Source: Lunularia cruciata
Lineage: Eukaryota; Streptophyta; Marchantiopsida; Lunulariales; Lunulariaceae
Length of the DNA: 64,000 nucleotides
Assembly (NCBI GenBank): GCA_948567375.1
Contig: OX419759.1
Coordinates: forward strand, 42,436,593 to 42,500,592
Direction: 5' to 3'
Shown: positions 44,509 to 55,061 of the stretch, piece by piece
How positions within the stretch are numbered: the stretch's first letter is position 1
Layout: every line of letters begins with the position of its first letter
Notes under the pieces: model-generated
What the model saw: the letters and a program-made list of their open reading frames with translations, nothing else
Databases searched by the model: none
Told to the model about the DNA's origin: nothing
Made by a program: the position numbers and the translations under genes

Positions 44509-44936
44509 ATGGAGGGTCATCAAGAGTGGAAATTGAGATTATGCAAGGTTTCCCAAGGGTTTGAGGTGATTTTAGGGGTGGATTTGAGGAAAAGAGAGTT
44601 TACAATAGAATTTGAAGAGAGTGTTGAAGGGATTCAAAAACCTACACCACTTGGAGGAAAGAGTGAGTCTAAGTGCTTTCTATGTGGAGAGAAGAACATA
44701 AGGCAAGTTCATGTCCATTGCCCTTTGAGAGCAAGAGATTGAGGGAAAGAAGAGGCTTACTTGACTTGGGTTTGCATGTTGGACCTTCTTCACCAAGATT
44801 AGGAGGGAGAAGATCTAAGACCAAGGAGTTGTGTGAGGTTTGTGGAGTGGAAGGACTTCCAAAAGAACATGAATGTAGTGGAGTAAAAGCACTTTTGGAC
44901 ACTTTGGTGAGGGATCTTGGAGAGAGCCTTAGTTAA
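44509..44936 (+). pseudogene. Family A leader ORF, element 1, frameshifted
   Basis: The first half (44509-44742) encodes EFTIEFEESVEGIQ and the knuckle start CFLCGEK. A deletion of about 2 bases near 44697 removes the His from frame, and the second half (44673-44936) continues in another frame with HKASSC, PSSPRLGGRRSKTKE and C-X2-C-X8-H-X-C (CEVC...HEC). Same layout as 37681-38085, ending at a TAA at 44934-44936. Confidence 0.65.
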
Positions 44937-45215
44937 GTTACAGAAATACTACCACCTTCATCAGCTAGTTCTCAAGATTAGTGATGGAGATAATCTTTCA
45001 ACTTATGGATAAATTATCCATGAGAGTTAGATTAATATGCACTCTAGGATTTGATGTTGCTATAGAAATCTTGGAGCAACCTGAACCTTTTGTGTTCCCT
45101 AGAGTGGATTATTCTCAAATGGTGTTAGTCATATATATACTTTATTAGTAATAGAGCGAGAGAAAAGAAAAGAGAAAAAAAAATTTGAGAGAAAGAAAGA
45201 TAGTGAGAGGTTAAG

Positions 45216-46010
45216 ATGGAGAAACTTCCGGTTTTCTTTGGCAAGGATGGAGAAGATGTGGAGGTCTTTGTGAGAGACTTCAGAGAGCTTACATAGGAAA
45301 CAATGAGAGGAGGAAGAATGAGTGGGCCTCATTATTACCAGATTTCTTTGAGGATGCAGCACTTACATGGTATGAGTCAGAATACCAAAAGAGAGAGAGG
45401 AGAGATGAGAAAGAGGAGTCTTGTGAGACTTTGACTTCAGCACTCATTGAGAACTTTTTTCCTGATGAGAGTTATGAGAGATTGATGAGTGAGGTTACAT
45501 TTCTCAAGCAAGGAGATGGAGAGAAAGTGAGAGTCTATGTGGAAAGAGTGGAAAAGTTAGAGTCCAGATTTTGCATAGTGTTGAGAAAGGGTGGGGATGA
45601 TGTGGAGACTACAATGATTGGCATAGGGGCCATGCTCACCAAGAATTTTGTATGAGGGTTGAGACCACAAATTAGAAGCAAGGTGAGATATGAGAAACCT
45701 TCTTCCAAGGTGGAAGCTATCAAGATCGCAATTCGTATGGAGGAGAGTTTGGAAGGGGATGAGAGTGATTTGGTGGTGAAGGAGGTTGTGCATCCTCCTC
45801 AAGGCTACAAGTATGGTGGAACTTCTGATACTTTGGTGACAAAGGTTGCACCATAAGTAGTAGTTGCTCCAGTTCTTGCACTTCCACCAAAGGATCCACT
45901 TCAAACCATCACCAAACAACTTGCGGATCTCAAGATCAATGTGGTGCAACTATAGGAGAAGGGAGAGGTGGATCAGAATGTAGGGAGAGGGCCTAAGGAT
46001 TATGGAAACT
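45216..46010 (+). pseudogene. Family A gag (capsid region), element 1
   Basis: Starts MEKLPVFFGKDGEDVEVFV, a typical start of a plant Ty3 gag core. A TAG at about 45294 and a frame change follow; then LIENFFPDESYERLM, FLKQGDGEKVRVYVERVEKL and MEESLEGDESD continue in one frame with a TGA near 45653 and a TAA near 45854. The nucleocapsid knuckle lies in the next frame at the start of the pol ORF, so another shift occurs near 46000. Confidence 0.8.
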
Positions 46011-48305
46011 ATCTATGTAGAGAGAGTTCAACTAGCCAACAATTTCAATGATAGAAATTGTTTTGGTTGTGGAGGAAGAGGTCATATCCAAAGGAATTGC
46101 CCAAATTCTACTAACCATGGAGGAAGAGGTTATGAGGGAGCCAATAGAAGGAAAGAGGGTGGTAGTGAAACCCAAGTGGCTCCTAATCCAAAAAAAGGTA
46201 AGGGGATAGCATCCATAGATGTGGTGGAGAGAAAGTATGAGAAGGGAGAGTGTTCAAACTCCAAGAGTCTTAATTTGGAGCTTTTGGCACAAGAGAAGAA
46301 GAGAGCTCGTTTTGCAGAGGATGTTCACTCTTCTCAAGGATTTACTCCAAGCAAGGATACTCCTATGTCTACTAGGAGCACTCGCACCTCAACACCATCA
46401 ACAACAAAGACTCCAAGGAAGAAGTTGGGGATAAGGGACTTCTTGATCTCAAAGCAACAATGGAACTACAATGTGTTGGAGGATGTTGGTAGTCACCAGG
46501 CTAACATCACAGTGGGCCAATTAATTGCTTTGAACCCTACCTTGAGAAAGGAGCTTAGAGGTGGTTTGAGTTCTACAAGGAGCAAGAAGAAGAAGAAGGC
46601 AAAAGTTCCAGTATCAATGGGGGTGGTGGATGCCAAGCTAGCACTATGGGAAGCTTGTGAATATGCCTCCAAGATTGATGTGAGAGTGAATGGTTACAAC
46701 ATCAAGGATGCATTGGTTGATGGAGGATCAGCAGTGAATGCCATATCAAAAAGGTTGATGAAGAAGTTGGGTATGATACCCTCAAGACCTTCAACATTTG
46801 TGGTGAGCATGGCAAACAAGCAACAAGTTCGACCAGTAAGGGTGATGGATAAAGTGATAGTTCCAGTTATGGGAGTTCAAAATCTCATGACTTTCCAAGT
46901 CTTGAAAGATTCAAGCTATGACTTACTTCTTGGGAGGCCATGGTTGAGAGCAGCACGCACAATTGATCAATGGCACAAAGGGTACTTGAGGATTGGGCCA
47001 TCAAACCATAGAGTCACAGTTCTTGTGACTAACATCACCAACACTTCACATTCAGATACACCATCTTTTGATTATTGGGAATCAGATTCTGAAGAAGGAG
47101 CTTCATGTGTGGACACTTGCATGGAGGAGGAGACTTCCACGGAGGAGGATGAATCTGAATCTAATTCAGATGCGTATCCTTTGTGTGTTATGGATTTTGC
47201 ACCTAAGCTAGAGGTTTTGAAGGACCCAAACAAATCACCATTGACACTTGAGGAGGTACAGAGAAGGTTAGCTACCCTTAAGTATGGCCCAAATGTTACC
47301 AAGGAAGAGAAGGTGAGATTTGAGGATATTTTCCGCAAGTTCATCCATGTGTTTGCTTTTAGTTACAAGGATTTGAAGGAAGTCACCTTGGAGGAGCACA
47401 AGATAGAGGTGGAGTCACATGCAAGACCAATCCGCCAAAAGCAACGTTGCATTAGCCCACCAATATCTTTGGTTGTGAAGGAGGAGATTGATAAGCTCAA
47501 GGAGGCTGGATTTATCTCAGAGGTGGAGAATTCAGAATGGGTGTCTCCAATTATCATTGTGAAGAAAAAGAATGGCAAGCTTCGGGTAGGTGTGGATTAC
47601 AAGAAGCTCAATGTTGTTACCAAGAAGGACTACTACCCATTGCCATTCATTGATGAGATCTTGGAGGAGGTTGCAGGTCATGAGAGGTACATTTTTGGAG
47701 ATGGTTATAGTGGATATAACCAAATCAAGATTGCACCAGAGCATCAACAACTCACCACATTCACCACACCTTGGGGAACTTACGCTTTCAAGGTCATGCC
47801 TTTTGGGCTTTGCAATGCTCCAGCCACATTCCAACGGTTCATGAACAAGGTATTTGAACCTTTCATTGGGAAATTTATGAGAGACTTCATTGATGACTTT
47901 TGTGTCTCTGGGAGCAAGGAAGAGCACTTTGAGCACCTAATCAAAGTCTTGCAATGCTTGGATGAGGCAAATGCATCACTCAACCCAGAGAAGTGCATTT
48001 TTGGATGTGAAAAAGGTCTACGTTTGGGGCACATCATCTCCAAGGATGGAATAGTAGTTGATCCTAAGAAGGTGAGGAAAATCTCAGACCTTCCATTCCC
48101 TTCAAGCTTGACAAAGTTACGCCAATTCTTGGGGATGGTTGGATACTATAAGAGGTTCATCTTCTCATTTTCCAACAAGACTTATGCGTTGACCATCTAC
48201 ATGAAGAAGGGTGTAGATTACATGGTGATTTTGGAAGACAAGGAGGCTCTCAAAGCTTTTGAGGAGCTCAAGCAATCCCTTGTTATAGCTCCAATTCTTG
48301 CTTAA
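46002..48305 (+). CDS. Family A nucleocapsid-protease-RT polyprotein part, 767 codons
   Basis: Residues 20-33 form a CCHC zinc knuckle (C20, C23, H28, C33: CFGCGGRGHIQRNC). The retropepsin region is near residues 225-320 with ALVDGGSAVNAI as active-site loop and LLGRPWLR after it. Reverse transcriptase covers about residues 490-700: KLKEAGFISE, WVSPIIIVKKKNG, LRVGVDYKKLN, DYYPLPFID, MPFGLCNAPATFQRFMN, then the catalytic box FIDDF in place of the usual Y-x-D-D, then KCIFG and FLGMVGYYKRFI. The first RT Asp block reads FGDGYSGYNQI. The frame ends at a TAA at 48303-48305, inside the RT-RNase H link, so the polyprotein is cut. The printed ATG is probably not the true start, since gag precedes it in another frame. 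Confidence 0.9.
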   Translation: METIYVERVQLANNFNDRNCFGCGGRGHIQRNCPNSTNHGGRGYEGANRRKEGGSETQVAPNPKKGKGIASIDVVERKYEKGECSNSKSLNLELLAQEKKRARFAEDVHSSQGFTPSKDTPMSTRSTRTSTPSTTKTPRKKLGIRDFLISKQQWNYNVLEDVGSHQANITVGQLIALNPTLRKELRGGLSSTRSKKKKKAKVPVSMGVVDAKLALWEACEYASKIDVRVNGYNIKDALVDGGSAVNAISKRLMKKLGMIPSRPSTFVVSMANKQQVRPVRVMDKVIVPVMGVQNLMTFQVLKDSSYDLLLGRPWLRAARTIDQWHKGYLRIGPSNHRVTVLVTNITNTSHSDTPSFDYWESDSEEGASCVDTCMEEETSTEEDESESNSDAYPLCVMDFAPKLEVLKDPNKSPLTLEEVQRRLATLKYGPNVTKEEKVRFEDIFRKFIHVFAFSYKDLKEVTLEEHKIEVESHARPIRQKQRCISPPISLVVKEEIDKLKEAGFISEVENSEWVSPIIIVKKKNGKLRVGVDYKKLNVVTKKDYYPLPFIDEILEEVAGHERYIFGDGYSGYNQIKIAPEHQQLTTFTTPWGTYAFKVMPFGLCNAPATFQRFMNKVFEPFIGKFMRDFIDDFCVSGSKEEHFEHLIKVLQCLDEANASLNPEKCIFGCEKGLRLGHIISKDGIVVDPKKVRKISDLPFPSSLTKLRQFLGMVGYYKRFIFSFSNKTYALTIYMKKGVDYMVILEDKEALKAFEELKQSLVIAPILA

Positions 48306-49774
48306 CCTGATTGGAGTAAGTCTTTCATCCTCTACACTGATGCTTCTAATGCAGCCATAGGATGCACTCTTAGTCAATTAGACCAAGATGGGCATGATCT
48401 TCCAATAGCTTATGTTAGTAGGCAGATGATTTCAGTAAAGAAGAACTACTCTTTCACGAGAGAGAAGGGTTGGCAGTGATCTTTGGTCTCAAGAAGTTTA
48501 GACACTACTTGATTGGAGGGAAAGCCACCATTGTCATGGATCACAAGGCTTTGAAGTACATCTTCAACAAGCCTAATGTTGAAGGGAGACTAGCAAGGTG
48601 GATGATACTCTTGTCTGAGTATGACTACACCATTGAGGATAGGCCAGGAAAGAAACATGCAAATGTTGATTTGTTATCTAGAGCTTATGATCATGATGGA
48701 GATGAGCCAATGGATGATTCCTTCCCGGATGAAGAGCTCATGACAATCTCAATCACTCAAGAGGTTCCAATGGAGTACAAGGAGATTGTGGATTTTGTGA
48801 CAAGAGGTAACTATCCAGAAAGGATGCATGCTAGGGAGAGGAAGGCCCTTGCAGCAAGATCTAGACCTTACACAATGGTGGAGGATATTCTTTTTCACCA
48901 AGGAGCAGATGGTCTACTTCGAAGAGCAGTGGGTAAGGAAGAGTCTATCCTACTCATAAAGGAGTTTCATGAAGGTTTAGTATGTGGAGGACACTTTGCA
49001 AGAAAGGTGACTGCTTTCAAGATTCTAGATGCAAGTTACCATTGGAGAGGGATTTTCAAGGATTGTCTTGATTATTGCAAAACTTGTCATGTTTGTCAAG
49101 CTTTTGCTAGAAAATCTAAATCCACTCCACCACTTAGATCAATTCCATTGCTAGGACCTTTTGAGAAGTGGGGAATTGATTTTGTAGGTCCTCTCAATAG
49201 AACCCCAAGGAACAATCGGTACATTGTGGTAATTACTGATTACCTTACCAAGTGGGTTGAGGCTAGACCATTGAGGGACAAGAATGAAGATGAAGTGGGT
49301 ACATTTCTTTATGAACGCATTATCACTAGGTTTGGATGCCCTTTGGAGTTTTTTTCTAATAGAGGAGTAGAGTTTACAGGAAGTATTACTACAGCCATGC
49401 TACGACATTTCTCTATCACACATAGAGTAACTACATCCTATAAGCCAAATTCCAATGGCTTGGCAGAGAGAACCAATCAGACCTTGTGCATGATGTTGGC
49501 CAAAGATGTAGAAATGGAGGGGGCTAAACATCATTGGAACAAGAGGATTCATATAGTTTTGTGGGAGTATAGGACAACCATGAAGACTTCCACCGGATAT
49601 TCTCCATTTCAATTGGTATATGGTATTGAGTTTACCCTACCTATTCACTTTGATCTTCCTATCTTCCAAAGCATTCATAGGAGATTGAAGAAAGCACAAG
49701 GAGGTGATGTAGAGAAGTCAAGGAAGGATCAACTCATGGAGTTGGAAGAGGCAAGAGCAGTTGCTATGGTTTGA
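48306..49774 (+). pseudogene. Family A RNase H and integrase, element 1
   Basis: RNase H begins FILYTDASNAAIG, in frame with RT beyond its stop. A one-base loss near 48458 shifts the rest into the frame opened at 48470 (434 codons). There it continues FGLKKFRHYL, MDHKALKYIF and ADLLSR-like VDLLSRAY. Integrase follows: HHCC zinc finger at residues about 166-210 of that frame, D237 (WGIDFVGP), N297 where the second catalytic Asp belongs (FFSNRGVEF), and E333 (GLAERTNQT), with the D-x35-E spacing intact. The Asp to Asn change should abolish strand transfer. Frame ends at TGA 49772-49774. Confidence 0.9.
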
Positions 49775-50089
49775 GTGGAGCAAGCCCAAAGGAAACAAAA
49801 GGAGAGCTATGACAAGAGGTAAGGCAAGAAGAAGGTGGAGCCTTTCAAAGAAGGTGATTGGGTAATGTTGTTTGATTCTATTTGATTCAAGAGAGTGCAA
49901 AAGAAGTTTTTGCCTAAGTACTTTGGACCTTTCATAGTGGAGAAGGTGTAGGGAAATTACACCTATGATCTCAAGGAGTTGGGAGGAAGACACTTTGATA
50001 GGATTAACCATGATAAGTTGAAGATGTACCATAGAAGGTAGAGAGACCTTCACTTTGAGGACAAAGTGAAAACTTAGTCCGGGGGTAAA
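49775..50089 (+). pseudogene. Integrase C-terminal part and polypurine tract
   Basis: Beyond the TGA, the reading continues with KRKGKK-like basic sequence, EGDWVMLFDS and KYFGPFIVEKV (the GPY/F module of Ty3 integrases) and HDKLKMYHRR, broken by stops. The polypurine tract tccgggggtaaa ends at 50089, next to the LTR. Confidence 0.8.
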
Positions 50090-50779
50090 TGTAACACCCA
50101 TTTGTGCATGTGTGTGGTATTGTGATATTTAGCTTGGTATTACAAGTACTTAAGAGATATTATTTATATAGAGATAAAGGATGGTTCTATATTAGTCATG
50201 GTTAGCTAGAGTTAGTCATAGCTAAGATAGAGGGGACCTTACTTTAGAGGAAGTAGAAAAGATGAGCACCACTATTTTGGATTTTAGTGTGTTGACTTGG
50301 TATTATTCCTAGGTGTTTGGCTTTGAGAAAAGAGTTGAGAACTCTTGGGCCCGCAAGCCTTTTTGTTTTGGATTCTTCTTTAGTCCAAGGATAGCCCATG
50401 TGAAGGAATCCTTGACTTAGTGGTTGGGTCAAGATAAGACCACATGCTTAGGGGAATATGCCCATGTGAATGGATATTCCTTTCTACTTTTTGACTTTAC
50501 TTGACTTTTAGTTTAGTAACTTGAGTTACTACGGTAATTAGTAACTTTGGTACGTAATTATTTCACAAGTATATAAACAAGGGGTGAGGAGGTACTCACC
50601 ATCCTTTCATTTGCAACTATCTCTCTCTCATTGAGTTCTCTAGTGAGCAATGTCTTGAGTCTTGGAAAGTTAGCCTTGGAGGAGTATGATGGAGTTCGGG
50701 TTCCTTGCCTTCTTAGTCCATGGTGCGCTACCATAATCCATCAGAGGTTCATCTTGAGTGAGAGACAGGCCAGCTCACA
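50090..50779 (+). repeat. 3' LTR of element 1
   Basis: Starts TGTAACACCC and ends GCTCACA. The same ends are seen in the solo LTR at 60298-60989 (reverse). TATA box at 50570-50576. A 3-bp deletion relative to the 5' LTR lies near 50737. Confidence 0.92.
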
Positions 50780-50783
50780 GAGC

Positions 50784-51520
50784 ACGCATTCATAGATTAC
50801 AAGGTGGCACAAGAGGGGAAATTGAGCACCAAGGAGAACATAATTGCCACCATTTAAAGAAGGAAGGAAGAGATAGTTGGATCAAGATAGCGGATTTCCC
50901 AATTGTATATAAATTTATTCACCATCCAAGAGAGCCAAGCATTGTGCTAAGAAGATGAAGAAGAAGCACAAGGGATAGTTTAGTGCTTGGGATGAGGAGG
51001 TAGCATCAGTTAAACAAGAACTAAAGGTTCTCCACCTCCAAGGTGAAAAGGACAAACAAGCGTACAACACCAATAGCAAGAAGGCCTACATGTGCATTGA
51101 GGATTTTACCACAATTGTAAATGATCACAAAGGAAAGGAACAAATTCTTCATGTGCTGAATAGGAAAGAAGTAGAGATGGAGGTGCAATCCATCTCGAAT
51201 ACCCTAGAATAGGAGTGGATGAGTGTTCTTACTATCACAAAGGATGTTGTGGATTGACTAATGATATAAGTGGAAATGCTGGTTATGACTCAAGCTCATC
51301 ACACAAAGCTAAGGGAGGTAAATTTAGAGATATATTCTTTTGAGGAAAATTTTTTTTCAAACAAGTAGTTAGGCAAGTTGGTTGAGCAATTTTAGAAGCA
51401 TACCAATGCCTGGTTCAAGGGTGTCTTGGCCAATATCCACAAAGAACAAAAGGGGTAAAGGAGCATGTAAGTGAGTTGATTCAAAGGTATAAAGGTGAAG
51501 GTGGATCAGTGTTATAGGGA
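50784..51520 (+). pseudogene. Family C coiled-coil ORF, second half
   Basis: It encodes AFIDYKVAQEGKLSTKENII, EEVASVKQELKVLHLQGEKD, then EVEMEVQSISNTLE, VMTQAHHTKLREVNLE and WFKGVLANIHKEQKG, with stops. The copy at 61955-62571 aligns block by block (EKEVASLKKELDGL; ELQSICDTLDKE; TQACQAKLRELKLE; KFKGVLHCIHHKLEE). Heptad-like Leu/Glu/Lys composition suggests a coiled coil. Function unknown. Confidence 0.55.
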
Positions 51521-53000
51521 CCACTATATCAATCATAAATGTTTACATACATATAGCAAGTCATGATCATTGGAGTCAAACATCATTGTGGTGGGAGACC
51601 ATTGGTGTCAAGCATTATTGGGGAAGGATCATTGTCAAAATGGTATCACTTTCAAGTGACAACATTTGTATAGACTATCTTCACAATAGTATTGATGTAT
51701 AGTAGAACACTTTTGTCATGCCGTGTCATCAAGACCATTCTCTTGATGTCTATCTAGAGTCATGTGATTGGTAGAGTGTACAATAAACCATATTTTATAG
51801 GGCATGCTATTATAGCATTTAATTAGGAATGATAAGTTAGGTACATTAGGTAAATTTTAATGTGTTTAGAATTAATTATGGAATTGTAGCATTGCGCAAT
51901 ACTGGATGCACCCCATATAAGGGGAATCATGGTGACTTAATACAAGTTTAAGCCCATAATTCCAAATCACATCTTTCTGTCCAATTTTTGTGTGCTTAGT
52001 GTACTTTTTTTCTACTTGCTTGTGTGTATGTTAATTGGGTTTTGTCTTGATAAAGATGAGTAAGGACCTCCATAATCCTTAGTGTGTAAATGTAAGTGTT
52101 GTGTATGTTTTGTGATTGCTTGATCAAGAAGTGGCAAGGAACTCAAAGAAGAACACAAAGGCTAGAATGCAGGGAGGCAGTCAGGCTTGATTGGGATGTA
52201 GGATCCTGGGTTGTTCTGAACAATTGGGATGATGCATAGAATGGTCCCAAAGACTTTGGTCAAAAGACGTCTGGGCCATTGACCATCAATACAAACTAAC
52301 CATCACCTTCAGGAGCACCATTAGTAGTTTATCATTTGTGGAAGTTATTTGACTATTTTAGTTTCTGGTAATGTGCCATCCTGGATGACACTACTCTCTT
52401 GTGGGAATAGTTCCTACCCAAGAGGTTAAAGACATAACAATAGATGAACTATTATAATGTCACACTTTCTCTTCAAATCTAGCTATTTCCATACCGTATC
52501 CTTGTGGGGAATAACCTGTTCTTACAGATTATACTATAAATATGTCCACACTAGTTGTGACACCTCCCAATAAGCCATCTTGGCAAAACTAGTTATGGCT
52601 TCATCCTTTGAATTATTGGTGGAGGCTGACATAGACCACTTATTGTTCGAAGCTGCAAAAGCTACTTTCCATAATGCATTTATGAAGATAATGATTCAAA
52701 AAATGATGAAATTGGATGTTTGGCAGCATTTGCAAATAAACCATGCATAACTTTCCTTATATTATTTGAGATTGTTCTAATTGGCTTGGGATAATAAGAA
52801 AAATATGGAAAGTATTCATGTTTGGTGTGGGAGAGTATACAACATCAAGGTATCAAGAGGAAGGGAATCTTGATCATAAGACCAATGCAAATTAAGTTGA
52901 GGGGTGGGTTGTACTTTGTTGAAACAAATTGTCTCAGCACAATAGTTGGTGGAGAAAGTCTAATATGAGGTAAGGACTACTAGAAGAAGGGTAGACCAAA
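51521..53000 (+). repeat. Family C non-coding part, diverged copy
   Basis: It follows the coiled-coil ORF exactly as 62580-64000 does. Shared pieces include tagagtcatgtgattggtag, atgttttgtgattgct, aggcagtcaggcttg and ccttgtggggaataacctgt. Similarity to 10022-10760 is clear but lower than that between the 10022 and 62985 copies. Confidence 0.6.
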
Positions 53001-54129
53001 ACGGTTTTACATGTGGCAACCTATGTTGATATACTTATAGTATTAAAAATAGGAACAAGCTGTTTTCACACAATGATACTAGTTGGAAATGACTAAGAAT
53101 GAAGGAAAGCTTCACAATATCATAGTTTGTTTATTGCTTCTTATTTAACCTCTTTGGTGGGAATTACTTTCTAAAGAGGGTAGTGTCACCTCTTCTGGCA
53201 CACTACAAAAAAAACCAAAAGAATCCCTTTCACTAGAAATATAATCCAAGTTACTCCTGAGGGTGATGACTTGCTTTACTCTAGGTGCCACTCCACTCTA
53301 AAGATGTTACACTTGCAATTCATACCACCCTTCTTAGAAGGCGTGACTACAAAGTAAACTTTATCTTGGACAAATGTCTTGGTCTTTTTGATTATGTAGT
53401 ACTTCCCATGCCAAAGATTTCCCAGTCCACTCCTTGTATACGTTCACTCCTTTGGATCCTTCAAGGAACACCCTTGATCAATGGAAAGTACCAGCTCTAT
53501 GCTAAAACACTTGTGATTGTATTGAGAAATTCCTCACCTCTACTCTTACCTAGATATTGGACAGCACATAGAATGAAAAGACATAACTTGCAAAGAATCT
53601 GAAGAACTCTTTACTTATAATTGATGTATGGAAAATTAAACATGAGTGTTTGTGGTCCTTGGCCTTAAGTACCCTTTTTGGCATCAAGCCCAATAGATCA
53701 AGGGCTCAAGTGTATATTATAGAAATCCTAAGCTACTATATTCATCACTCAATTAAGGTCCTAATCTTATCTTATCTTAACAATATACTAAATGATCAGG
53801 TGCCCAACACATGTCAAGATAGTTGTCAGCTCTTCCCCACATAATCTAATTTTAACCTACAACCTTTGAGCAGACAATTCCAACTATACACTTGAAGTAT
53901 GTTACTAGTATACAATTCTGAGTATTTCATCAATTACATAGACTGCCTATACCTACAACAAAATTTCTTGGTGAAGTGCCTTTGGCTTGAACTGTTGGGA
54001 GTGATAAACTATGTTCACTTTTAAGGAACCTAACTAATTTTTTTGTTTGTGCTTGGTATCTAGCTTTTCTAACAAGGGAGTGTGGCACGTTTCAATCAAT
54101 TTTCTGAAAGGTGTTCCTTGAACTGCAAG
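53001..54129. other. Unassigned sequence
   Basis: Plus-strand frames at 53285-53602 and 53650-53844 are not recognised. There may be decayed retroelement sequence, but I cannot name it. Confidence 0.4.
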
Positions 54130-55061
54130 GATAGGCGATTCATCTTCTCCTCCTCAAATGCCTGGCCCTCCAGTCTCTATATTTGGAACTTGAGCTCATG
54201 CCATTTCGCTTCTTGTGCTTGAAATTGTGCCTCTTCCTTAACCTTCTCTATGAAGAAATTTCTAGCCTTTTTCAACTGCTGAATTGTTTTTTGCTTGTCT
54301 TCCTCCATCTGTTGGTTCCAAGTATCCCACTCCACTTGCAATATCTCATGCATTAGAATACTCTCTACTTGCTTAGCCAATTTTTTCTCGAACTCCCCAG
54401 CCATATGATTCAATTGGAGTGCCACCTCCTTTCAATACTCATGCATCTAGACTTCTAAGGTGCCAATCCTATATTGTGCATCCTTCAGCTCATTCTAAGT
54501 GCTCTCTAGTTCTCTGCCCTTGCTATGGAATTGGTCTTCAAATTCTGATTGGTGTTGCTTGTGCTCAAGTTGGAGTACACTTAACTCTCTTTGTGTCTTC
54601 CAATTCTCTTTGGCCTTGTAATCATAGTTGGTGTTTAGGGTGGAATTTTGCTTCTTGATGTCATGGTTATCCTACACCACATCATTTACCTTTCTCATTT
54701 ATTCCTTGCATAGGTCTCTAGCCTTGGCCACTTCTTCTTAAGCAAGGTCTTATGTGGCCTTTTGAGTATAGAATTTTTTGTGCATGTTTGGAACAAGTGT
54801 GATTTAATCCACAATGTCAAGACATTTGGCTTGGAATTGGGGCAGCAAGATATCCATAAGTTGCAGTGCAACTCCAATTGAATGTATGATAAATTGAGTG
54901 CCTTCCTCAACTAGTACTATTATTGAGTGCACTGATCCTTCACCAATTTTGGTCCGTACTTCTAAGTGGAGGGTCTGGAACATTGGGTTCAATGTCAACC
55001 TCTTCTTCATCAGCATGTTTTGTGATCTAATCATTCTCCAGTTGTAGGGCTTTGGCATCAT
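54130..55061 (-). pseudogene. Coiled-coil retroelement ORF, second lineage (C-terminal half)
   Basis: From 55061 downward: HSIGVALQLMDILLPQFQAK and CLDIVD align with HSMGPTLQSMEVSVPQYQAE and CLDVVD of the 5200-6742 copy; EVAKARDLCKE aligns with EVAKARGLYKAE. Then a long Glu/Gln/Lys coiled coil follows, with an open piece at 54177-54425 (MAGEFEKKLAKQVES, MEEDKQKTIQQLKKA). Several stops interrupt it. Confidence 0.55.

Larger units (their letters stand above)
43664..50779 (+). mobile_element. Family A Ty3/gypsy element 1, nearly complete and young
   Basis: Both LTRs begin TGTAACACCC. A polypurine tract (gtccgggggtaaa, 50077-50089) directly precedes the 3' LTR. GAGC flanks the element at 43660-43663 and 50780-50783. 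Gene order is leader ORF, gag, protease, RT, RNase H, integrase, which is Ty3/gypsy order. The two LTRs differ by six substitutions and one 3-bp indel over about 675 bp plus a divergent 5'-LTR end, so insertion is recent. I see no clear tRNA primer site after the 5' LTR. The reading frames are broken at several points. Confidence 0.9.

Noticed and set aside
45557..45949. 130-codon minus-strand ORF
   Set aside because: It lies opposite the gag frame of the family A element, which has clear homology on the plus strand.
47532..47936. 134-codon minus-strand ORF
   Set aside because: It is antisense to the reverse transcriptase domain.
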